Below are positions 36,711-48,597 of a stretch of DNA of 64,000 nt, one piece after another; the first letter of the stretch is position 1, and every line of letters begins with the position of its first letter. Source of the stretch: Eleginops maclovinus (Eukaryota; Chordata; Actinopteri; Perciformes; Eleginopidae). A program made the position numbers and the translations under genes. A model generated the notes under the pieces. It worked only from the letters and a program-made list of their open reading frames with translations. It was not told the DNA's origin and did no database searches. The stretch spans positions 9,687,653-9,751,652 of the forward strand of contig NC_086363.1 in assembly GCF_036324505.1 (NCBI RefSeq), written 5' to 3'.

Positions 36711-39700
36711 TCAGCTGCTCAGCTTCTCTTTGATACCACAGGCTTTCTTAATTTCTTTAGGGTGTTCAAAGGCGGCTTGGACAAACTGACCAAATAGGCG
36801 CTCCATGTAACTCTCGCCGCGGGGAAAGAAACCCTGCAGGAATGCAATGTGTCCGCCGTGGGCCGTCAGCAGCATAGCAACATTAGGCAGGCTCTGGATA
36901 GTTGTCAACGGGAAGGCTGTGTGAGCAGGAATACAAAATTTGTGATTTTGTATTCCACGATGATTAGTTAGCATTGCTGAAACATTAGATGTTAGGCATT
37001 ATTTGAAAAACTAACTACAGCATGGGAACAATTTCAAGTGTAACTACACAACTTTTGTGGAGGATTAATTCAGAAATGCAACCTACACACAAAACTGCAC
37101 TTTTTTTTAAACTTAGTGTATAATGCTTATATTTAACATCTAGCAGATACCCAGAATACATACAAAACTTGAGTTACATATGTGGATAAATAGATCAATA
37201 ATGATTTGAAACTGACTTTTGAATTAGCTAAGATTCAAACCACTTCCTGGATTACATTGTAAAGCATCTCAACTTGTAAACATAATCAATGAACATTTTA
37301 CATTTACACATATCTATAAATTATTGTATAAGTGCTTAGTCTTGAAACTTGAAGAATTATACAATCTAGGTTTTTAGCTTTTAATTAATTAGTGGTATGG
37401 GAGGCATTTACCTAGTAGGTCATAAATGACACATCAAAAGTGAAAAGTTGCATCAAAAATAAAAACACATTGTTCACGTCTCCTGTTTTGCACTCACCTC
37501 CTTGGGGAGAGAAGGGGTCATCAGCAGCGTTGAGACACATGATGGGTACCGAAGTATTGGGGAGTTTATGGTCTGGGCTGGCGTCGTGGTAATAGTCCGT
37601 GCAAGACTTATAACCAAACAGCAAAGAGGTGAAGCGTTCGTCAAACTCACGGATAGTCTGGGCCTAGAAGAGAAGGATGAAAATAAATGAAAATAAAAAG
37701 GAATTGCCATCGGACATTAAGCGTGATTATAAACTGATGTGTTTAAAATTGGATTTACCTTCAACACATAGTCAATGTCCACCACTTTCTCCAGAACCTT
37801 CCTGTGCCTGTGAGAAACAGATGTTAGAGTTTCAACAAAAAGTTATTCAAACTAAACTCAGGAATGGTTGAAACTGCACCATATCTGACCTGGTGACAGC
37901 CTGACACAAGCCATTCGTGAGGTACTTGTTGAAGAGCAGCCAGTTTAGTGGTTCTTCCATTGAGGCGGCAGACTTCAACGCATTCCACGGGACGGAGATG
38001 GTGAAACCCGCCACCATCCCTGACTCCGTACGCTTACGGGCCAGGTAGTTTAATAGTAACATGCTGTACAGGGTGAGAGAAGAGAAATATACAGTAAGGA
38101 CAACAGCAATTAGACAGAGAGGTAGTAAAGGTATGATCAATTTGACCACAAAGTAACGTTTTGGACAAGGAAATGCAAGCAGTTGGAAAACATTACAGCA
38201 TGCACCAACTCACCCTCCCAAAGACACACCAGCACCAAGCACAGGGGCATGTGGGTAAAGTTCTTTGACATGGTGCACCACACGCTCAAGATCAGATGTA
38301 TTGGCTGCACAGTAGGTGACAGGCGTCTGAACAGAGCAATAGGAGGTGAGTTACATGCTGTGTTCAAGTGACTGATTTTATGTATGATCTGCTTAAATAG
38401 CTGACATTATTCATATGTCTAAATGTCAACAAAAATGATGTGAGTCGGTCTCTCAATACTTTCCAACTTCCATGACTTGATGTAGCATTTGTAAGTTCCA
38501 CTTCAAAGTGATTTAATATATATCAATATCTATTTCAAATTTGAAAACTAAAATAATAATAAAAAATAGTTTTCTTACTTTTTTGGGGACATTGCAGATA
38601 GTGAGTTTAATGAAACAGAAGTTAATACTGCCTTTATTGGGGAGTGTTTGATAAATACACATTTCATGCTTGTTTGAGTACTTTTATTTGACAAAACAAT
38701 AAACAGTAGTGCCCATGTGCATCCTTACGAACTAACATGGCAACCTGTACGACAGAGAGGTTTGTTGAACAGTATAAAGACTACAACTATTAGACAACAA
38801 TTGAGGTTTATGGAATAGAAGTACAGTCAAAGCTTGTTCAGGCTTTGCTTACTTGGCAATATTTGTTCAATTCCTTGTTGGTTTTTGCATGGGATATGTT
38901 GATATTGGTATGTTTTGAAATAGCAGCAGTATGTGTGTTTGTTAGGTAGTCAGGTACTTACCAACAACTCTTCCCCTCCCAGCCCTCTGTTGTTGAAGAC
39001 CACAACTCTAAGAAAGAAAATGTCTTTAGAGTAATAAAATTCTCTTTGATTTTGGCAAACAGGTTTAATCAACAGGAAAGGAGACAGTAGAAGAGCACAA
39101 CTGACCTGTAACCGCGGCGGGTCGCCTGGTTAATAGCATGGCGCACATAGGACACCTTGCTGTTGCCTGTCAGGCCTGGGAGAATCAGTACTGTGGGGCG
39201 GATGCAGGATTCTGGGTACTCCGCACTTTCCCGATTGTCCACCCAGTCCAGAGAGATCTGACCGCCATCAATCGTACCGATCAGCTCACTGAGGGATGAG
39301 GGGAGGATTATTTTTTCACATAGAAACTACGTATATAGAAAAGATAGAAAGATTACAAGACGATGTCAATCAGGTAAAAGTAACATTTAAAACTCAGGGG
39401 ACTTGTGCAGGTGGTTTGTCCTACTTGCGATATGAGACAGGTGGTTTGGACTTGAGGACGGCACAGACCAGGGTTTGAATGCGGCCCCCCCAGCACCACG
39501 GAGTTGGGATGAAGGGCTCAGACACAACAGGACAGTGCTTGTGGAGGAAAGCACTAAAAGCCTGGCTAGACACCAAGGCGGGAGTCTGATGAAACACAGA
39601 AGTATTTGAATTACTACTTGTGACAAACTAGAGCACATGAAAAAAGGGGGGGGGGGGTTACAGAAATATGCAGCTTCAAAAGCAGGATTGGTCTGTTGTG

Positions 39701-40961
39701 TGGTAAGCAAGTTATCAAGTTAGTCAGATTAGCTTCGGTTGCTGGAAAAGCACCAAAAAAGCAAAAGATCGAATCTTGAACCGGATCCGGTTTGGTGGAA
39801 AAGGAGCATTAGTTGTTTGCAGGTTCCAGTTGCTAAAATGTAAATATTTGGTGTTTTGCATCATTCAAAATTGAATATGTTTGGGTTTGGGGACTAATGT
39901 TGTATCAAGGGATCACCTTGGCAAAACGTAATCAGCAGATTAATCAACCTGCATAAAAGATTTTTAATTATGTAGTTTTCAACAACTTGAACTATTTTTT
40001 TAAAAGATCCATAACTTCATAATTAATTTGCAAGTGTTCAAATGTTGAAATCTTATAAAGATGTATTTTATATACCCTTCAACTATGTTAAATGTTGTTT
40101 ATCAAGCATTCATTACCATGTTTTCCGCCATTAATGAATGCTTCAAATTGTTTCATTAAATGACAACTACAATATACAGTTTCAGATGTTGTTAAATCTC
40201 CTTAACAATAATTTATAATGCTTTTTATATAATCTATTTGTGTTTTAATATGCTAGTTATAACGCCAACCAGGTTACATTCAGTTATAATAGTAAGTGAT
40301 GGCAAATAATCATGAGAGCAGGGCGAAATATAGGGTTTCATAAATTAAATCGACATACGTCAATTTGTACAACCCAGTTAGCTAACATCTGATATGAACA
40401 ATAGAAACTATGTAACATAATTTACATACGAAATCACTTAGGATTTTGCTGGGGTCTTTAAGGTTACTTTTTGTGCCAAATGATGTCACCTTAAAGACAC
40501 TCAGCTTTGTACTACCCGATCAACAAAATGTTAAAAAGAGAAGAAAATAATAGATAAATTAATAATTTCATAAAACAAGAAAATTAAGATACAATATAAC
40601 TAACAAAGAAAATAACAGAAAGAAATATAAAGAATAAATTAAATAAGAAAAAGTGGAGTAAACTCAAAATAAAAAATAGGGAAAAAAAAGGAATATGTCA
40701 GAAACTAAAATAGAGAAAAAAACATTTTAAATAAATAAATGCAAACAATTTATCAAAATGGGAAAAGGGATAAGGGAAAATCCAAAAGAAAATGTTTATT
40801 TAGTGCAATTACAACCGCTAACCTTTACCCCAGTGACTGACCTGACACTTGCGGCCCCACAGATAGTACAGTGCGGCCGTAATGGAGCAGATGAACACCG
40901 TGTAAGGTCTGGAAAGACAATCCCAATATGTTCTCCATAGGTCGAAATGCGATAAAAACAT
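36711..40961 (-). CDS. abhd1: alpha/beta hydrolase domain protein, ABHD1 type (405 aa)
   Basis: Nine exons: 40961-40842, 39585-39425, 39288-39106, 39007-38962, 38326-38214, 38063-37890, 37807-37759, 37663-37498 and 36916-36711. They sum to 1218 nt in frame. Residues about 19-36 form a single membrane segment. The hydrolase core has the family signatures [23 protein letters not shown] and VVVFNNRG. The nucleophile elbow is GVSLGG (Ser205), the acid is in AADDPFSP (Asp330/331) and the base is in HGGHI (His360), so the triad is complete. Length equals human ABHD1. The stretch [19 protein letters not shown], with AADDPFSP, is closer to ABHD1 than to ABHD3, but ABHD3 is the alternative. Family members are membrane-bound lipid esterases/phospholipases; the ABHD1 substrate is poorly known. 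The start codon was chosen because it opens the only exon with a membrane segment spliced in frame. Confidence 0.92.
40530..40760. repeat. A-rich low-complexity stretch
   Basis: About 230 bp dominated by A with scattered T and G on the plus strand (AAATAAG, AAAGAAAATAA motifs), in abhd1 intron 1. No repeat family is recognised. Confidence 0.7.
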
Positions 40962-41340
40962 GTCTATTGTCTTAAGTTAGCTTCACAAGAGAGCTAACTT
41001 GCTAGCTAACGATAGGAAATTACTCTTAAGTCGACACAGCGGAAAGAAAGAGAGACGTGTAACGTTGGTTACACTAATGCCCGACAACATGCCTTCATCA
41101 CCAGCAGCTAACGGTAAAGATGTGTTACAGCCGAGGACGTCCCATCGCCTCTGACGCTAATGGGTGGGAAATATCCGATATCCACCTGCAGGCTTTTTTC
41201 ACCGGTGTTTCCTACAGCAGCTGCCGCTTCCTGGTTCTCAGACCATAGAGGAGATCGTATGATTTAAGCTAAAGCTCCTCCTCCAATGTCAGTGTCCGCA
41301 TCACGCTAACGTCCGCTACAGGCAGCCGCCTTCACCAGAC
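40962..41340 (-). promoter_or_regulatory. abhd1 upstream region (inferred promoter)
   Basis: This stretch precedes the abhd1 start codon on the minus strand. It has higher CG content than its surroundings, especially 41120-41340 (GACGTCCCATCGCC, CGCTAACGTCCGC). No TATA box is evident. Promoter status is inferred from position and CG content. Confidence 0.35.
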
Positions 41341-41685
41341 GGACTACAAACCCCACAATGCAATATTTATTTATTTAATTGGTAGGGCAGTGCTCATTGT
41401 TTAATAGACAAGTTGCTGTAAATAAGCCAGAGTTAGCTGCTATGCTAATTTCCATCTGTTGTCCCTAGCCAGATCTTAAAAGGCACCCTAAGATATAAAA
41501 GTACATAAACTGATAACAAATAAAACAATAATTAAAAAGACATAAACACACCCTCAAACAGACACAGACAATGCACGCCTCTCACTACACCCTCCACATA
41601 AAAATAAAAGCTTACAGTAGGCTACAGTATGAATAAAGAAAGGAGGGAAAGAGAAGAATACAAAAGAAAGAAATTACGTTCATGG

Positions 41686-42203
41686 CAGTGGCGGCTGGTG
41701 AACATTTTTTTTGGGGGGGGCGCAGTTGGGCGGCACGGTTTAATAGCACTCCGCAATGAGAAAATAACCCACAAAAGAGATTCAGTAGAATATATTGAAA
41801 AACAAAGATTTATTAAACAAAAACACACTGCTCATTACAAACATTGGAACTAGGTTTAGATTAGTATTCAGACACATATTCATCACATTTGACATTTATG
41901 TGCCAGAGTAGGCCCCACTACTTGTAAAGAAATTTAGCCCTCCTCTCTTTCAAGCTGGCAAATTCCTCAATAACTCTCTGGTTAAAGTCAATCATGTCTG
42001 TGACCAGCCTTTTTTCCATTGAGAGCATGGCTAAGGCATTCAGTCTCTCCTGACTCATGGTGTTCCTGAGGAAGGTTTTAATCCTTTTCAGAGTTGAAAA
42101 ACACCTCTCAGCCTCAGCAGTGGTCATGGGAGTTGTGATCATGATTTTCAGCAGTGTAACTGTCTCTGAAAATACCTCAGATAGATAGGTCTCTAAGTAC
42201 TGG
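41686..42203 (-). mobile_element. hAT transposon, terminal fragment (left copy)
   Basis: Begins with the terminal repeat CAGTGGCGGCTGGTGA, then a T and G run. It contains the 3' part of a transposase gene on the minus strand, so this terminus is the element's 3' end in transcription sense. It is cut at about 42204 by a LINE fragment on the other strand. No matching right end was found between 42.2 and 47.5 kb. Confidence 0.8.
41918..42203 (-). pseudogene. hAT transposase, C-terminal dimerisation domain fragment
   Basis: About 90 codons up to the stop at 41918-41920. They include ITTPMTTAEAERCFSTLKRI, LRNTMSQERLNALAMLSMEK and an acidic/basic C-terminus. The motif (S/T)...AERCFS-LK-IK--LR--M-QERL--L is the hATC dimerisation domain. 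The upstream DDE region is missing, replaced by LINE sequence. The frame happens to stay open for some distance into the LINE, which is chance. Confidence 0.85.
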
Positions 42204-43080
42204 TTACTGTGGAGAGAGTCAGCAGCTTCAGGTTCCTCGGGGTTAACATCAGTGAGGACCTGACATGGACACATCACACCAGGGCGACAGCGGCTCTTCT
42301 TCCTCCGCAGGCTGCGGAAGTTCAACATGGACTCCAGGATACTCTGCAACTTCTACAGGTGCACCATCGAGAGTATCCTGACTGGCTGCATCACCGCCTG
42401 GTATGGCAGTTGCACCGCCCTCAACCGTAAGACTCTACAGAGGGTGGTGAAAACTGCTCAGCACATCACCAGGACGGAGTTGCCATCCATGGAGGACCTC
42501 TACACCCAGCGGTGTAGGAAGAAGGCCGGTAGGATATTAAAGGACCCCCATCACCCCAGCAACAATCTGTTCTGTCTGCTGCCGTCTGGCAGACGGTACC
42601 GCAGCATCCGGACCAAGACCACCAGACTCAGAGACAGTTTTATACCACAGGCTATAAGACTACTGAACTCCTGAGCTGTGTGAATGTCTACTCACATCTG
42701 TTTATAGTACACACATACATATATATATATATTATACACATCTGCCATACATATCTGTTTATAGTACACATATCTATATATTGTACATATACATCTGTTA
42801 TACATAATATATGCATCTGTCCATACCTCCTCATTCAACAGTGTAAAGTATTTAAATACTTTCAATGTATTCCACATATGTATATATTTCACATCCTCAA
42901 ATCTGTATTGTTGATATTGTAAATATTCTTCTCTCTTTTTCACTATTTTATTTATCTTTTGCACCATGTATGTTGAGTTGTTGGAGGAGCACGCGACATA
43001 AGATTTTCATTGCCAACATATACGCTGTATCTGCTGTGCATATGACAAATAAAACCTTGAAACCTTGAAACCTTGAAACC
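42204..43080 (+). mobile_element. 5'-truncated LINE (CR1/L2/Rex1-like)
   Basis: Encodes the C-terminal end of a non-LTR reverse transcriptase reading frame on the plus strand. A 3' region follows with GTGCATATGACAAATAAAAC and a short tail of CCTTGAAA units at 43041-43080. Such 3' microsatellite tails mark the end of CR1/L2-clade LINEs. Everything upstream of about 42204 is missing, as usual for LINE copies. It inserted into, or became joined to, the hAT transposase fragment. Confidence 0.8.
42209..42674 (+). pseudogene. LINE reverse transcriptase, C-terminal fragment
   Basis: Starts in one frame with VSSFRFLGVNISEDLTWTHH and shifts to a second frame carrying DSRILCNFYRCTIESILTGC, ITAWYGSCTALNRKTLQRVV, FCLLPSGRRYRSIRTKTTRL and a terminal AIRLLNS-stop. 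This is the standard C-terminus of fish L2/Rex-type reverse transcriptase proteins. The catalytic palm is absent and there is at least one frameshift near 42325. Confidence 0.85.
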
Positions 43081-44139
43081 TACTTGCAGCTGATGAGTTT
43101 GATTACTTGTCTTTACTAAGTTTAAGTGAGGATAGTCAACAGAGTAAGCTGTGAGTTAAAGTCACTTTTCTTTTTAAGTAAGATATACAATTACATTGTA
43201 CAGTGCACTCCTAATCACAAGTAGATTCTCTATCCAGAGATGTAATCAAAATAAAATAGCAGGAAGTTTATTACTGATAATTGACATCAGTTTTCCCTTT
43301 ACGGGAGGATAATATCAGCCCGATTGTCTGTTCATCTTAATGAACATGATAGCCTATCTGCAGAGTGAATTGTCATAGTTCATGTCCTATGCAAAACGCA
43401 GCTTCTTGTTTTCACAAAAAATTATTGCCACATCACATGATATGTATTGCGTAACATTGAATACCAGTCCAATCAGTATTTGGAAAGAGCTAAACAGGTG
43501 ACAATGAAAAAATGCATTCACATTTAAATCTTTGTTTCTAAAATAGCTAAAAACTACAAAGGCAAGCGGAGGGAGAACATTCAGTCCTGAGGAAAAGGGT
43601 GCAGTTGGTGCAAAGTCTAAATCTACTGCCAACAACATGATATATATACAGTTAGACAATGCAATTTCTTTCCCTTCTCACAAATAACTGCTTCTACTTA
43701 ATTTGACACATTAAAGATTTGGTTGATTTTAGGCACTAACCGTTGAGGGGTTAGGTACATTGTTGTACCGTCTTTCTAATACTGTAGTATAGCGTTGGTT
43801 GTCAATGTAGTCAAACTCTTTCCTGAAAGAAAGCAAAGAAACCAGGTTCTTGGGTTTCTTTTGAATGATTTTCAAGTGAGTTCAGATGACAGACACCACG
43901 GGGTTTTCATTCACTCTCTCTAATCAACTGCATGGCTTTCCGATTAGGAATAATCTGTGATTTACGCACAGCTCTATTTACTTTAATTTAATATGCTACA
44001 CGTAATAATAGTATTTTCTGTACATCTCTGGTGACCTGAAACGCCAGCCAACATTTGTGCATCTCTAATTAGTAGTTATCTGCTTCCCTTAGCCCCTCCC
44101 TCTTTCTTTTCGGTTTATTTGTGAGGGCGCACACAGACT

Positions 44140-44429
44140 GAAAGCAGACAGGCATTCAGAACGTGTTGAGCTTCTCTGCTTTATCAAGGTTATGTTAGAA
44201 AATATATCTCGGATTGCGATAAATGAAGAGAGGATTTAAAAAAAGTAAAAAGTGAAAATTAGCACGGGATTTAAATTATTCCACCTGACGGCGGTAAATT
44301 GCTTTAAAGTTTTTTTTTGGTTCGTTGAAATATATTCATTATAAAAAAGTGTCGCTGTACGGGATGAAATAAAACTTAAAGTGACTTGAGAGTTTGCAAA
44401 TCAGGAGGCCTACATGCGTTTAAAGCAAG
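44140..44429 (+). other. gcnt4 5' untranslated exon (inferred)
   Basis: A strong donor, CAAG|GTGAGT, at 44429 pairs with the acceptor CACAACAG ending at 44568, two bases before the gcnt4 start codon. The 139-bp intron is therefore entirely in the leader. The upstream limit is a guess. Confidence 0.5.
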
Positions 44430-44569
44430 GTGAGTGTGTATAAAATCATTACAATGTTTTATGTCAAAACTACATTTCTAGCTTTCAGCTTCTATTCGAA
44501 CGTTAGGGGGGTTAAAACAAATTACTCCTGGTTTCTGCTTCCTGTAATCCTGTTTCCTCTCACAACAGA

Positions 44570-45853
44570 ATGAACAGAAGATGCTCACCGAGACTCAGAA
44601 GAAAGCTGTTCTTTCGTTCACTCTGGTCACTGCTGACACTATGTGTACTGCTGCTGGTCGGAGTGGAGTACCGCAACATCACCGATCCTCTACCTCCCCA
44701 AGCAGCTTTAGATGGCATCCAGGCATATCAAAAGTACAATATTAACTGTCTGGCTATTTATGACATGGACCCAGTGGAAGTGGGTAAATCACTTGTCATC
44801 AGACGGGAACAAGTTGTGGAGGACAACGATGAAAGTCTGGTTAACCTCACATCGAACTGCCCATTATTCATCAAGGCCAGAGGTTATGATCAGGTGCATG
44901 TCTCAAAGCAGGAGAGAGACTTTCCTCTTGCTTACTCAATTGTTGTGCATAAATCTGCATTGATGATAGAGAGACTCCTCAGAGCGGTGTACTCGCCCTC
45001 TAACATCTACTGTATCCACTACGATCAGAAGTCCTCAGAAAAGTTCATCTCAGCCGTGGAGGGTTTAGCCCGTTGTCTGCCTAATGTCTTCATAGCCTCC
45101 AAGCGAGAATCTGTTTATTACGCCAGCATCAGTCGATTGAAAGCAGATCTCCACTGTCTCTCTGACCTTTTGAAGTCAGAAGTCCAATGGAAATATGTCA
45201 TCAACCTCTGTGGCCAAGATTTCCCCCTAAGGTCCAACTTCGAGATAGTGTCAGAACTGAAGAAGTTAAATGGAGCCAATATGCTGGAGACAAGCAGGCC
45301 TAGTGAATTAAAGAAGCAAAGGTTCACCTTTTCCTACAAGCTGATGGGTGTCGAAAAAGAGTTTCAAAAGCTGCCACACAAAACAGAGCAGGAGAAGACG
45401 CCACCTCCACATGGCATCGAGATGTTCATCGGCAGTGCCTACTTTGTCTTGTCAGAGGAGTTTGTTGTGCACATAGATTCCTCAGCTGTGATGAAGGATT
45501 TTTTAGCCTGGTCAGAGGACACCTACTCTCCAGACGAACACTTCTGGGCAACACTTGTGCGCCTGCCAGGAGTTCCTGGAGAGGTGCACAGATCCCAGCC
45601 CGACATCACCGACCTCATGAGTAAGGCCAGGCTGGTGAAGTGGCAGTACCTGGAGGATAGACTGTACCCTCAATGCTCGGGGAAACACGTCCGCAGCGTT
45701 TGCATTTTTGGTGCCGGCGAGTTGCGTTGGTTACTCAACTATGGTCACTGGTTCGCCAATAAGTTTGACCCAAAGGTGGATCCCATTGTTATTCACTGCC
45801 TTGAGGAGAAGCTGGAGGAAAATCAAAAAGTAATTTCAATCTGCAGCACCTAA
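44570..45853 (+). CDS. gcnt4: core 2 beta-1,6-N-acetylglucosaminyltransferase (427 aa)
   Basis: A single uninterrupted coding exon, as is usual for this family. Residues 1-15 are basic and 16-33 are hydrophobic, the signal anchor of a type II Golgi protein. Potential N-glycosylation sites are NIT (36) and NLT (92). The GT14 catalytic domain has FPLAYSIVVHK, RLLRAVYSPSNIYCIHYD, YVINLCGQDFPLRSNFE, LKKLNGANMLE, and TYSPDEHFWATL with the expected catalytic Glu323. The C-terminus has GHWFANKFDPKVDPI. These match GCNT4 better than GCNT1 or GCNT3. The enzyme transfers GlcNAc from UDP-GlcNAc to the GalNAc of core 1 O-glycans, making branched core 2 in the Golgi. The gene looks intact. It is enclosed between hAT ends that share a target duplication, so it may have reached this place by transposition. 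Confidence 0.95.
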   Translation: MNRRCSPRLRRKLFFRSLWSLLTLCVLLLVGVEYRNITDPLPPQAALDGIQAYQKYNINCLAIYDMDPVEVGKSLVIRREQVVEDNDESLVNLTSNCPLFIKARGYDQVHVSKQERDFPLAYSIVVHKSALMIERLLRAVYSPSNIYCIHYDQKSSEKFISAVEGLARCLPNVFIASKRESVYYASISRLKADLHCLSDLLKSEVQWKYVINLCGQDFPLRSNFEIVSELKKLNGANMLETSRPSELKKQRFTFSYKLMGVEKEFQKLPHKTEQEKTPPPHGIEMFIGSAYFVLSEEFVVHIDSSAVMKDFLAWSEDTYSPDEHFWATLVRLPGVPGEVHRSQPDITDLMSKARLVKWQYLEDRLYPQCSGKHVRSVCIFGAGELRWLLNYGHWFANKFDPKVDPIVIHCLEEKLEENQKVISICST

Positions 45854-47085
45854 TTCCCGACATAAGGGTTAAACAAAGCTAAACTTTTTTGAGTTTTCAG
45901 ATATTTGCTGATCTATCTTCTATCTGGGCTGCCTGTTCTGCTTTTAACACAAGAGTAATGATAATTATGGCGTACAAACAGACAAACATACTTAGCGAAG
46001 CTGTTGTGTATAGCATCTGCAAAACTCATGTGCAATGTCCTCTGATTGTCTTTGCAGAATTATCTCAGACAGTTTTTTGTTTTGGACATTAATATGCCAA
46101 TGATTTGCCATTTTCATGCGCAAGGTTTTGGATTTTGGACCCATTTGGTGCAGCCAAAGAAAAGCCTCCTCTGAACCTCCCTAAATGTCCCCATTGCCTG
46201 TAAAAGCAGTCCCTGAACAGGATGAAGTCCCTGTCTGAAAGGGAGCTTTTAGGCCCATGCGACACATTTTAGCATGCATTAACGGCTTGATTTTATCTGC
46301 AGTTTCAAAATACAAGTTTAACCATTACCTGTAGTAAAAAGAAACACCACAAAAAAAAGATTTACCTTGCTCTAACATCTTGTGTAGAACATGGACGTAG
46401 GTAGTTTAAAATAAGGTGAGAAATAGTCACAGTCTATTTCACAGTCAAAGTCACAATTTCCGCGTCACATAATGTGGGAGACCCACAGAGATTCAACTTT
46501 AGTCTGAACTACTGAGATTTGCTCCATATTAGCCCAATTCCACAGATTTATGACAAAGAGGGTGTTATAAAAGTGTCAAAATGTCTGTTGAAGAAAGACT
46601 ACAATATCTTATAGTGTGTCATGTGTGCATACTGTTTTTATAGCGTGCATGTGTCATTATAATACTGTTATTATTATTTTATGTGGGAAAAAACGGCAAC
46701 ATCTGACAATACAGTAGGAGGACTGACACAATGCAAGCAAGTAGAATGATGGGAAATGTACTTGTGATGATGGTGAAGAACAGGCTTATAGGTTGGGAAC
46801 ACAAACACAAATCCAAGGAGGACAACAACAAAAAACAGGAACAGGCTCATGCTCAGCTGTGTGCAAAGCAAAGGCATAACTATTGGTAGCACTCTGGCTT
46901 TGAATGAGTGGAAATGGGTCAGGTTTTACCACAGGGCTGATGAGGGAAAGAGGATACAGGTGAGCAGGTGAGAGAGTACTGAGGACCTCTGGTGGATGGT
47001 TGGCACAATGTGGATGGACAATATGTGCCAGGTTTTACTTAAAGAGAACTGTCAAGAGGTTCACTGTGACAATTGAGAAGAAGAG
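45854..47085 (+). other. gcnt4 3' untranslated region and downstream DNA
   Basis: No coding sequence is recognised. The end of the gcnt4 transcript is not clear. AATAAA occurs at about 47215 and 47268, both downstream of this stretch, and weaker variants lie earlier. Confidence 0.4.
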
Positions 47086-47150
47086 GACTCTTTATTTATC
47101 CCCTGGAAATTGAGTTTGTTCACTCTGGTGCTAAATGTACACAGACACAC
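47086..47150 (-). repeat. LINE/SINE-type 3' tail fragment
   Basis: CTCTTTATTTATCCCCTGGAAATTGAG resembles the common fish retroelement tail CTTTATT-ATCCCC-GGAAATTCA, also seen near 52549. It is short and only weakly supported. Confidence 0.35.
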
Positions 47151-47553
47151 ATGGAAAGGGCCTATAAGGTCTGGCTGTATTGGTTGTATGACTTCAGTGG
47201 ATTTTTCTACATGAATAAAGAAGCCGTAGTGAGAATAAAAGAAGTTTAGAAGTAAAGGGACAGTAAAATAAACATTAAACACGTTCTGTTCTAGTGTACA
47301 CCACATGCCTTACCTCATCCTTTTTCCTTATTTAAGATTACTCTTAATCTGAACACAGTGTCTAGTTTCTTGTTTCTTCCCATTTCTATCTTTGTAGCAA
47401 TGTTTCTGTCCTAAGTTGTCCTATGTCGATACTTAAACAATTTAAGTAATTTGTCCTGAATCAACTATACATCTGCTGTAAACAAATTAAAAAAGGTAAA
47501 TAACATTTACAAGGTTCCGCCTATTCATTCTTACGTACTGTATTTAACTATAG

Positions 47554-48597
47554 CAGTGGCGGCTGGTGAAAAAAAATATTGGTGGGGCTAGTGTGCCAAC
47601 AGATTTCCCTGCCTAATCTAGCATAAGCATTCAAATGAACAGTCGGAAAATGACTACAGTTCCACAATAATAATTTAATTTCACAGTTTCCAGCTTCACA
47701 GAAAAAGTAACAATTTACAGCTATATTAGACTTTATGCTATCAAATACTATACAATACAATCAAGGGATAAATTAACAACAAGGGTATGATTTCAGCTGA
47801 ATCTATACAAATCAACAGTGAGTGAGTGAATGAGTGAGTGTGGGTTGAGAAGAGAGAATGAAACAGAACTTTCCTATTAAAATGTAACATATACAAAGAA
47901 TTTAGAACCAAGTTATTTTCAAAAATGTTTACATAAACAGATTATTTTAATACCCTCTCTCAAGGAAAAATGCATTTACTTGGAGAAAACAGCATCAGTG
48001 CCATACAGTTGTCATTGCATGTCACAGCCTGAGAGAAACAACAAAGCATTCTCCACAACTATATTACAATTACATACTATAATATTATTACATATTACAT
48101 CGCCATCATCTCTCTTCGTCGTCGCGCGTATTTTTTCCCCAGGTAGCGTAGGACAGAGTCTGGGAGTCGCACTACGAAAAAAAACTATCGCTGGCTCCTT
48201 ATGTAGCTACAGCAATCCTAAACCTTCACGCATTTTACGTAGCAGTTGGGGCTAAATTTCCAGCGCCCCACCGGCGTTAAATTTGGCGACGTTGATAGGC
48301 CAATTATTCATAATTTCCCCCTAGCAACCATAACCGGATTGGCTGTTTAGCTGCCGGTCAGGGGCACTTTGCCGATCGCCCCATGAGAGAATGATACACT
48401 GTCTGTCAGTGGAAATTCACTGTTTAATGAGTGTTAGTTGGTGGAAATGTTGTTTAAATGATTTAAATTGCATGTAGGCACACACACTATTAAGTAAAAC
48501 TGACATTGATTTAAAAAAAAATATGCAAAAAATATTTTTTCCCCTCAACAGCTGGTGGGGCAGAGCCCCAGCGCCCCCTATGGGCCAGCCGCCTCTG
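47554..48597. mobile_element. non-autonomous hAT element, about 1.04 kb (right copy)
   Basis: Starts with CAGTGGCGGCTGGTGA at 47554 and ends with GGGCCAGCCGCCTCTG at 48597. These are imperfect inverted repeats of 13-14 bp typical of hAT ends. No transposase is encoded. The 8-mers outside the two ends differ (AACTATAG and GTTCATGG), which is unusual for an element that inserted on its own. The right 8-mer instead equals the one outside the left copy at 41678. Confidence 0.8.

Noticed and set aside
36292..36789. Small open frames downstream of abhd1 on the plus strand
   Set aside because: They overlap the abhd1 3' UTR and last exon in antisense and show no family resemblance.
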